From the NCBI GenBank assembly GCA_047630175.1, contig JBLHVI010000011.1, positions 1 through 64,000 of the forward strand: a stretch of DNA of 64,000 nucleotides, in the 5' to 3' direction. This stretch comes from UBA4582 sp047630175 (GTDB lineage: Bacteria; Pseudomonadota; Gammaproteobacteria; Pseudomonadales; Azotimanducaceae). The notes below the pieces were generated by a model, which was not told the DNA's origin, made no database searches, and saw nothing but the letters and a program-made list of their open reading frames with translations. Shown here one piece after another: positions 58,204 to 64,000 of this stretch; the first letter of the stretch is position 1; each line of letters opens with the position of its first letter. The position numbers and the translations under genes were made by a program.

Positions 58204-58632
58204 ATGAACGACCTCATTGCTGATAGATCCAAAATCCCTATTCCTGTGCCGACGCCAGAAACAGCGGACTTCTGGGCAGGTACAAAAATGAGTGAATTAC
58301 GGTTGCAGTGTTGTGACGAGTGTCAGCACGTTTATTTTCCGCCACGGCCTTTTTGTCCCGCTTGTGCCTGTCGGTCGGTATCAATCCAGCTTGCGTCAGG
58401 ACGCGCAAGTCTTTATAGCTATGTTATCAATCATCGTCCGCACCCCGGCTATAACGGTCCTTATGCGATCGCCGTCGTGACGCTTGAGGAGGGCCCGCGC
58501 ATGATGACGAATATTCTCAACTGTCCCCAGACGCCTGAGGCGCTAGTCTTAGATATGCCCCTGCGAGTGACGTTTGAAAGTTTGACTGATGGTATTACTT
58601 TGCCCTACTTCCAGCCTGCGGAGGGACATTAA
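58204..58632 (+). CDS. DUF35 OB-fold/zinc ribbon protein
   Basis: A 142-aa protein with an N-terminal helix, a zinc ribbon (CCDECQ and FCPACACR) and an OB-fold (SLYSYVINHRPHPGY). DUF35 proteins pair with a thiolase-like or SCP2-type partner and can form acyl-CoA retro-aldolase or thiolase complexes, as in steroid side-chain breakdown. GGGAG lies before the ATG at 58204. The stop is directly followed by the thiolase gene. Confidence 0.88.
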   Translation: MNDLIADRSKIPIPVPTPETADFWAGTKMSELRLQCCDECQHVYFPPRPFCPACACRSVSIQLASGRASLYSYVINHRPHPGYNGPYAIAVVTLEEGPRMMTNILNCPQTPEALVLDMPLRVTFESLTDGITLPYFQPAEGH

Positions 58633-59778
58633 ATGCGACCAGGTGCAATAGCGATAGTCGGCGCTGCCGAGACGACAAAACTGGGCAAGATACCTGATGT
58701 TAGTCAGTTGCAGCTACATGCTGATGCTGCGCTTAACGCGCTCGCAGATGCTGGGCTGACGCCAAAAGATATCGATGGTGTTGCCACCGCCGGTGAATCA
58801 CCTACAAATTTGTCACATTACCTAGGCATTACGCCAACCTGGGTCGACGGCACAAACGTGGGCGGTTGCTCATTTATGTTGCACGTAAGGCATGCAGCAG
58901 CAGCCATCAATGAAGGCTTGTGCGACACAGTGCTGATTACCCACGGCGAGAGTGGCCGCTCGAATGTGGGTCGCGGCGGATATAGAGGAGCGGGAGGCGC
59001 CAGTCTGGGCGGACAGTTCGAGGCGCCATTTGGGGTTATGGGTCCTACATCTATGTTTACCATCCCGTTTCTACGCTACATGAAAGAGACCGGCACAACG
59101 CTTGAGCAGCTCGCCACGGTGGCGGTGGTGCAGCGGGAGTGGGCGGGCCTGAACCCGCGCGCGTCGTACCGTGACCCTCTTACTGTCGAGCAGGTGATGA
59201 ATGACCGGATGATTGCTTATCCATTTACCAAGTTAGAGTGCTGTCTGGTGACGGACGGCGGTGGGGCATTGATTCTCACTAGGTCAGAGCGTGCCGCCGA
59301 TTTTCCTCAGAAACCTGTTTATATTTTGGGCACCGGGGAGAGCGTCGAAACGCCGATGATTAGCCAGATGGCTGATTTTTCAAGTTCCAGAGCATTTCGA
59401 GTGGCGGGCAAGAAGGCGTTTGCTGAAGCCGGGATCGTTCACGAGGATGTTGATCATCTGATGATTTACGATGCGTTTGCGCACTTGCCGTTTTATGGTC
59501 TAGAGGATCTCGGTTTTTGTGCTCGCGGTGAAGCTGGCGTATTTGTTGAGGAGCGACACACGGCGATTGGCGGTAAGTTACCGGTTAACACGAATGGTGG
59601 AGGGTTAAGTTACATGCATTCAGGCATGTATGGCATGTATGCGCTGCAGGAAAGTGTTCGACAGCTGCGAGGTAATGCGCCTGCTCAGGTTGATGACGTG
59701 CGCATATCAGTAGCTCACGGTGTCGGTGGTATGTTCGCCGCGAGCGGCACTATTATTATGGGTAATGAGTTGGGTTGA
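58633..59778 (+). CDS. Thiolase-family protein (SCPx/lipid-transfer type)
   Basis: A 381-aa thiolase fold. Cys79 in NVGGCSFM is at the position of the nucleophile, and VAHGVGGMF and NTNGGGLSYMHSG are SCPx/Ltp2-like; the typical second Cys of degradative thiolases is not evident. Coupled with the DUF35 gene (ATTAAATG junction), it probably forms a DUF35-thiolase complex that cleaves a branched or steroid-like acyl-CoA; the substrate is an inference. Confidence 0.85.
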   Translation: MRPGAIAIVGAAETTKLGKIPDVSQLQLHADAALNALADAGLTPKDIDGVATAGESPTNLSHYLGITPTWVDGTNVGGCSFMLHVRHAAAAINEGLCDTVLITHGESGRSNVGRGGYRGAGGASLGGQFEAPFGVMGPTSMFTIPFLRYMKETGTTLEQLATVAVVQREWAGLNPRASYRDPLTVEQVMNDRMIAYPFTKLECCLVTDGGGALILTRSERAADFPQKPVYILGTGESVETPMISQMADFSSSRAFRVAGKKAFAEAGIVHEDVDHLMIYDAFAHLPFYGLEDLGFCARGEAGVFVEERHTAIGGKLPVNTNGGGLSYMHSGMYGMYALQESVRQLRGNAPAQVDDVRISVAHGVGGMFAASGTIIMGNELG

Positions 59779-59807
59779 TGGCTGGCGCCGCTTGCAGGTT
59801 AGTCTCA

Positions 59808-59906
59808 ACTAGCCAAGCTATACGTCCCACATCTCGTATTGAAATATTAGGGCGGTGGCATGATGTGACACAGGATTTACCTGTACATTCATACAGCTTG
59901 GCTAGT
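59808..59906. other. Structured intergenic element, possible three-way junction
   Basis: The 12-bp arms ACTAGCCAAGCT (59808-59819) and AGCTTGGCTAGT (59895-59906) are exact inverted repeats that enclose 75 nt. Within these, CACATC (59828-59833) pairs with GATGTG (59862-59867) and ACAGG (59870-59874) with CCTGT (59880-59884). This gives a closing stem plus two internal hairpins. It lies just after the thiolase gene. No T run follows, so it is not a simple terminator. Confidence 0.45.
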
Positions 59907-60605
59907 GAGGTGACCTAATATACAAACATCCATTGAGAAAGAGAAGGTATGAACAATGGAGGTTTCGTGCAAGGTTGGTGGCAACCATTTGAAGAGGTTG
60001 GGTTAACGAATTGAAATAAATGTATTTCTGTTGCAGAAAAGCCGGCTCCAAGCGTCGGTTGTACGTCGGCAAGTTGGTGTTTTTCTTCATCGTAGTATTT
60101 TATGGCGCACCGGACTGGCAATTTCCTGATTTTGTGAGATAGTTATAGACAGTCTCCTCAAAGGTGCAGCATAATGACAGATGCCTTGTGGAGTCTGTGG
60201 TGTTAAACGACGCTTTTGTCCGTTTATACTTTCATAGAGACGAATCGATGGTGATTATTTTTGTAAGAAAATGCGGTAGAAGCCTTTTAATTCAAAAATT
60301 TGCCACCATATAAGGCGCCACTGGAAGAGTGATCAACAGGCATAATAGGCAAGTAGGTAAACGCGCGCTGTGTAAAGGCTACACAGGAGCGGCGACAAAC
60401 ACCTGGCCAGATTGTTATGAAAGTCTGCAAGATCCAGCACTGAATACAGTGAGTACAATAATCACGAGATTGGTGGGTTACTACGCCCGCAATACCCAAC
60501 GCAGTTATACCTGCGGGAATAGCATCCCGAGGTATGATGAGAGTGATCAACTGATTGCCCTCGCTAAGAATGTCCCAATGAATCTATTTTTGGAGCCCGA
60601 GCCCT
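59907..60605 (+). other. rpoD upstream region
   Basis: About 700 bp with no recognised gene. It holds a 21-codon frame MNNGGFVQGWWQPFEEVGLT at 59949-60014 with AGAAGG close before the ATG, and a small GGTTG-GTGG-CAACC hairpin inside it. A TATACT near 60224 has only a poor -35. The last bases before rpoD contain GGAG (about 60592). A 95-codon frame (60329-60616) crosses the rpoD start but I could not support it. Confidence 0.35.
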
Positions 60606-62522
60606 ATGACCAGTAACGCACGCGAAGGCGATTTCGATTCTATCCTCGAAGATGACACGTTAGAGGATGCCACCCAAAACCTCGATGATGTTTTGTCTCA
60701 GTCAGGATCAATGATTGAGGGCGTCGAAGACGACGAGGAAGAAGCAACGGATCAGTCACGTATAAAAGTACTGATCACGAAAGGTAAAGACCAAGGGTAT
60801 CTGACTTACGATCAACTTACAGAAGTATTGCCGGCAAGCATTATCGAATCTGACGAGTTCGAAAACATCGTCCAGATGTTTGATGAAATGGACATTACTG
60901 TTTACGAGCAGGCACCCGAAAACGATAGTCTGTCGGATCGTTCAGACGAAGTTAGTGTTGAATCGAACATCATTGGCTCGATGGAGTCAGTCGTCGGCAA
61001 AACAATGGACCCAGTGCGCATGTATATGCGTGAAATGGGCACCGTGCCGCTGTTGACCCGCGAAGGCGAGATTGTTATCGCCAAACGCATCGAAGAGGGT
61101 CTACGCGAAACTATGGCGATCCTTGCACGCTACCCAGGTAATGTGCAGAGAATTTTGGGCGTTTATGAGCAGGTTGTGGCTGACGAGGCTGATCTAGCCA
61201 CGGTTATCAGCGGTTTTCTTGACCCTGAGGACATCATTCCTGACATGTCTTTAGTCGCCGAGGCGAAATCAAGCGGTAATTATGAGGCCAGTGAACACGA
61301 GGAAAAGAAAGGTCTGGACTTGGATCTGACTCACAGCCGATTTGGCAGCATCAAAAAGAATTTCGTTCGCTTCGAAAAATCGCTGGCGAAAAGTGGCATG
61401 GAGGCCAAGACCCGAAAGATTCAGGACGAGGTCGCTGAAGTTTTTAGTTCTCTCAAACTGGTACCGGCGTTGATGGATCCTTTGCTTGACGGTGTACGCT
61501 CCGAAATGCAGAAAATTCGTGACCAAGAAAAACTGGTTCGAGAGCTTTGCGTGAGCAAGTCGGGCATGCCCAGAGAGCTATTTATTAGTCTGTATGTCAA
61601 TCATGAGAATGATATCGACTGGCTTGATCAGCAAATAGACGGCGGTGAGGCTTGGGCCAAGGGCCTAGCGCGCTATCGTGTATCTATTCGTCATGCCCTG
61701 AAAACGGTGAAGCGTATTTCTGACCGGACAGGCTTAGATATTGCGGAAATCAAGGATATCAATCGTCGTTTATTTGTCGCTGTGGGTAAGACCCGAGCTG
61801 CTAAGAAGGACATGATTGAAGCTAACCTCCGTTTGGTTATTTCCATCGCCAAGAAGTACACCAACCGTGGTCTGCACTTTCTTGATTTGATTCAGGAAGG
61901 CAATATCGGTCTGATGAAAGCGGTGGATAAATTTGAATATCGGCGTGGCTTTAAGTTCTCAACGTATGCTACCTGGTGGATTCGCCAAGCGATTACACGT
62001 TCTATATCTGATTTGGCCCGTACGATCCGTGTACCCGTGCATATGATGGAGACCGTTAACAAGCTTAACCGTTTGACGCGCCAGCTGATTCAGGAGTTAG
62101 GGCGCGCGCCGACTATCGAAGAACTCGCTGAAAAGATGGAGCTACCGGAAGACAAGGTTCTTAAGGCGCTGGACGTCGCTAAACAGCCAATTTCTCTTGA
62201 GACGCCTGTAGGCGATGATGATGATTCCACGATGTGGAACCTAGTCAGTGATACCTCTGCCGAGTCACCCATGGATCACGCCACTGACGAGGGCTTGAAA
62301 GAGACCACTACCAGTGTTCTGACCGCGCTGACTGAACGTGAAGCGAAAGTCTTGAGAATGCGCTTTGGTATTGATATGAACACCGATCACACGCTTGAAG
62401 AGGTCGGTCGCCAATTTTCTGTGACGCGTGAGCGTATTCGCCAGATTGAGGCGAAGGCCCTGAGAAAGCTGCGTCACCCGGCGCGTTCTGAGCAGTTGCG
62501 TAGTTTCATCGACGCGAATTAG
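60606..62522 (+). CDS. rpoD: RNA polymerase sigma-70 factor RpoD
   Basis: Housekeeping sigma factor, 638 aa. Region 1.1 includes [19 protein letters not shown]. Region 1.2 has [21 protein letters not shown], and the non-conserved region is about 150-390. Region 2 has [20 protein letters not shown] with WWIRQAITR. Region 3 has [17 protein letters not shown], and region 4 has [20 protein letters not shown]. The usual rpsU-dnaG-rpoD order is not seen; the upstream neighbour is a thiolase gene. Its likely anti-sigma partner Rsd is in the same window. Confidence 0.97.
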   Translation: MTSNAREGDFDSILEDDTLEDATQNLDDVLSQSGSMIEGVEDDEEEATDQSRIKVLITKGKDQGYLTYDQLTEVLPASIIESDEFENIVQMFDEMDITVYEQAPENDSLSDRSDEVSVESNIIGSMESVVGKTMDPVRMYMREMGTVPLLTREGEIVIAKRIEEGLRETMAILARYPGNVQRILGVYEQVVADEADLATVISGFLDPEDIIPDMSLVAEAKSSGNYEASEHEEKKGLDLDLTHSRFGSIKKNFVRFEKSLAKSGMEAKTRKIQDEVAEVFSSLKLVPALMDPLLDGVRSEMQKIRDQEKLVRELCVSKSGMPRELFISLYVNHENDIDWLDQQIDGGEAWAKGLARYRVSIRHALKTVKRISDRTGLDIAEIKDINRRLFVAVGKTRAAKKDMIEANLRLVISIAKKYTNRGLHFLDLIQEGNIGLMKAVDKFEYRRGFKFSTYATWWIRQAITRSISDLARTIRVPVHMMETVNKLNRLTRQLIQELGRAPTIEELAEKMELPEDKVLKALDVAKQPISLETPVGDDDDSTMWNLVSDTSAESPMDHATDEGLKETTTSVLTALTEREAKVLRMRFGIDMNTDHTLEEVGRQFSVTRERIRQIEAKALRKLRHPARSEQLRSFIDAN

Positions 62523-62533
62523 GCTAAATCGCT

Positions 62534-62557
62534 CCGCGTCAGCTATTGCTGACGCGG
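62534..62557 (+). terminator. GC-rich hairpin after rpoD
   Basis: Perfect 10-bp stem CCGCGTCAGC (62534-62543) / GCTGACGCGG (62548-62557), TATT loop, 12 bp after the rpoD stop. No T run follows, so it may pause or protect the 3' end rather than terminate alone. Confidence 0.6.
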
Positions 62558-62587
62558 GGCAGACCCGCCCGATCAGGTAACTGAAAG

Positions 62588-62620
62588 CAAAAAAGCACAC
62601 GCGCTAGTGTGCTTTTTTTT
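62588..62620. terminator. Bidirectional Rho-independent terminator
   Basis: A6 before GCACAC (62595-62600), loop GCGCTA, GTGTGC (62607-62612) and T8 after. The symmetrical A/T tracts allow function in both directions. It terminates rpoD. Confidence 0.9.
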
Positions 62621-62776
62621 GGGTGCGGGGCAATGACAGACTTGGCTGCCAGCGAACGTGTAACGCTCTCTGGAGCACGTGAATCTCGTCCATGGTGTTT
62701 GGCATAGCGCGCCGGGCTGAATCCTTGACGGGAATCGTGTATAGTATGCGACCCACAACAACGTTTAAGGTTACCT

Positions 62777-62977
62777 ATGGCTGCTAAGCCTAAGACTGCA
62801 CCCGCGAAAAAGAAGCAACCAGCAGCATCAGAAACGTCACAATCAATTGCCGAGCAAACTGAGGCTTTTTTCAAATCTGGTGGCAAAATTAACGAGATCA
62901 AGTCAGGCATCAGTGGCCAACAGAGTGTGGCAGGTCCAAAGCATATCTCTCTTGGTAACAAACCACGCGCCACATAG
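62777..62977 (+). CDS. Small Lys/Ala-rich protein, SutA-like C-terminus
   Basis: A 66-aa basic protein. The N-terminus is disordered (Ala/Lys/Pro/Gln). The C-terminal half EQTEAFFKSGGKINEIKSG is reminiscent of the C-terminal EFLARGGKVQEVE of Pseudomonas SutA, a small RNA polymerase-binding regulator, but the match is short and remembered. AAGGTTACCT precedes the ATG at 62777. It is flanked on both sides by strong terminators, so it forms its own transcription unit. The assignment is weak; it could be a different small protein. Confidence 0.55.
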   Translation: MAAKPKTAPAKKKQPAASETSQSIAEQTEAFFKSGGKINEIKSGISGQQSVAGPKHISLGNKPRAT

Positions 62978-63026
62978 GCTCGCATCGGGTAGCCTGCGCT
63001 TATAGCAAACCCTTAAAAGACAGACG

Positions 63027-63056
63027 AAAAAAAAGCAGATAACTGCTTTTTTTTTC
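63027..63056. terminator. Bidirectional Rho-independent terminator
   Basis: A8, stem GCAG (63035-63038)/CTGC (63043-63046), loop ATAA, and T9. Together the A/T tracts extend the stem to about 12 bp. It serves the small plus-strand gene and the minus-strand aceA. Confidence 0.88.
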
Positions 63057-63152
63057 GCCTGTAGATTCACTATTGTTAAATAGCCACGACATATATGGGC
63101 AAGGTTGAGGCAGCACGCTTGGTTCGATGACGTGGGCGTGCTGCGACAATCA

Positions 63153-64000
63153 CTAGAACTGATTCATCGTGTTGTCTTTACCGCCAGCCAACAATGCATT
63201 GTCACCGGAGAAGTACTCCTTGTGATCATCGCCAATGTTCGAGCCAGCCAAGTCTTGGTGCTTGACCGAAGCCATATCCCGCCGAATTTCTTGACGTTGG
63301 ATATCACGTACATAGGCAAGCATGCCCAGTTCGCCGAAGTAACCTTCGCTGAGAATATCGGTACCCAGTGCGGTTTCGTGATAGGTTGGCAGCGTTATCA
63401 GGTGGTGAAAGATTCCTGCTTCTCGGGCAGCATCTCTCTGGAAGTTTTGAACTAGCGTATCAGCGGTCACGGCTAGATCTGTAGCATCAAATTCTGCGTC
63501 CATCAAACCTTTAGCGTTAACTGCGGGGTCAGGGTAGGCCGACAGGTCCTTACCGGCTTCTTTCCACTCGGTATAGACTTGCTCGCGGAATGCGAGGGTC
63601 CAGTTAAACGACGGTGAATTGTTATACACCAGCTTCGCATCGGGGACGTGTACGCGAATGGCGTCTACCATCGTTGCAATCTGCGCTACATTTGGCTTTT
63701 CGGTTTCGATCCAGAGCAGGTCAGCACCGTGGTTTAGGCTAGTGACACAGTCAAGTACAACGCGATCAAAACCTGTGCCCTCGCGGAACGAGTACAAACC
63801 GTTATCCAGACGAATCGGCTTTACGAGCTTGCCGTTCTGATGGATAGATATATCATTTTCCTTCAGCTGGCTCAGATCTTTGATTTCCTGAGTCTCAAGG
63901 AATGAGTTGTATTGGCTCGCCAGATCGCCGGCTTCTTTAGATACTGGAATCTTCTGTGTCAAGCTTGCGCCCAGAGAGTCGGTGCGCGCGACAATAATTC
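63153..64000 (-). CDS. aceA: Isocitrate lyase, C-terminal part (truncated by window edge)
   Basis: Glyoxylate-cycle enzyme that splits isocitrate into succinate and glyoxylate. The frame is open to the window end on the minus strand, so about 280 C-terminal residues are visible; the catalytic KKCGH loop lies outside. The first visible residues IIVARTDSLGA are a conserved ICL segment. NNSPSFNWT and the C-terminal AGSNIGDDHKEYFSG match the longer Pseudomonas-type ICL (about 530 aa). The TTG at 63962 is internal. With pckA this suggests growth on acetate or lipids. Confidence 0.93.
   Translation of the reverse strand, partial: IIVARTDSLGASLTQKIPVSKEAGDLASQYNSFLETQEIKDLSQLKENDISIHQNGKLVKPIRLDNGLYSFREGTGFDRVVLDCVTSLNHGADLLWIETEKPNVAQIATMVDAIRVHVPDAKLVYNNSPSFNWTLAFREQVYTEWKEAGKDLSAYPDPAVNAKGLMDAEFDATDLAVTADTLVQNFQRDAAREAGIFHHLITLPTYHETALGTDILSEGYFGELGMLAYVRDIQRQEIRRDMASVKHQDLAGSNIGDDHKEYFSGDNALLAGGKDNTMNQF

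Noticed and set aside
60329..60616. 95-codon frame overlapping the rpoD start
   Set aside because: No Shine-Dalgarno, no recognisable motif and amino acid make-up like random sequence; it would overlap rpoD in another frame.

Overview
The window is a stretch of core chromosome from a gammaproteobacterium. I infer an aerobic, probably marine relative of Pseudomonadales/Cellvibrionales-type lineages. The reasons are syntenies that, from established knowledge, are shared with Pseudomonas: lysM-dprA-(tsaC)-aroE, the coxBA-ctaG-coxC-DUF2909-SURF1-ctaB-SCO cluster, DUF2782/polA-engB-cytochrome c4-dsbA, lptM-lysA-dapF-DUF484-xerC-yigB beside cyaY, argH-algZ-algR-hemCDXY, and rsd(algQ)-dsbB. No phage, transposon, CRISPR array, rRNA or tRNA gene was seen.

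Layout. 1-5.2 kb: end of a LysM protein, dprA, a decayed tsaC remnant, aroE, prlC and a YheV-like zinc ribbon protein, followed by an unrecognised minus-strand gene. 6-14.4 kb: an aa3/caa3-type cytochrome c oxidase and its assembly factors (Cox11, SURF1, CtaB, SCO), with no ctaA. 14.4-22.6 kb: thrB and DUF2782 (minus), polA, an intergenic region holding a candidate small RNA, engB, cytochrome c4, dsbA and an acyl-CoA ligase. 22.6-29.5 kb: ihfB, an unusual IMP dehydrogenase resembling that of Tritrichomonas foetus, cytochrome c5, comM, a P-II gene behind a sigma-54-like promoter, and thrC. 29.5-36.3 kb: minus-strand cell-wall/lysine cluster (lptM-lysA-dapF-DUF484-xerC-yigB), divergent cyaY, and argH. 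36.4-42.8 kb: the LytS/LytTR pair algZ-algR, then hemC-hemD-hemX-hemY. 42.8-48.9 kb: a flavin reductase, rho, trxA, hemB and an ABC-F ATPase, all on the minus strand. 49-57 kb: a DUF4124 protein, a WD40 lipoprotein, rsd/algQ, dsbB, a FliL-like protein, acpH-gshA, pckA and hslR. 57-64 kb: cysQ, a DUF35/thiolase pair, an 827-bp gap, rpoD, a small Lys/Ala-rich protein, and the C-terminal part of aceA.

Functionally the window covers respiration (terminal oxidase, cytochromes c4 and c5, tetrapyrrole synthesis), disulfide formation (DsbA, DsbB), transcription control (RpoD, its likely anti-sigma partner Rsd, Rho), amino acid synthesis (Thr, Lys, Arg, aromatic) and carbon switching (PckA, AceA, candidate sRNA). 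Nothing here looks like an obvious novel multi-gene system. The most interesting signals are small: the tsaC remnant, the T. foetus-like IMPDH, the C-rich-loop sRNA candidate downstream of polA, the missing ctaA, the repeat-built mini-ORF in front of fliL, the nested starts at hslR and the structured gap upstream of rpoD. Functional calls rest on motif recognition and remembered gene orders; no database search was run.
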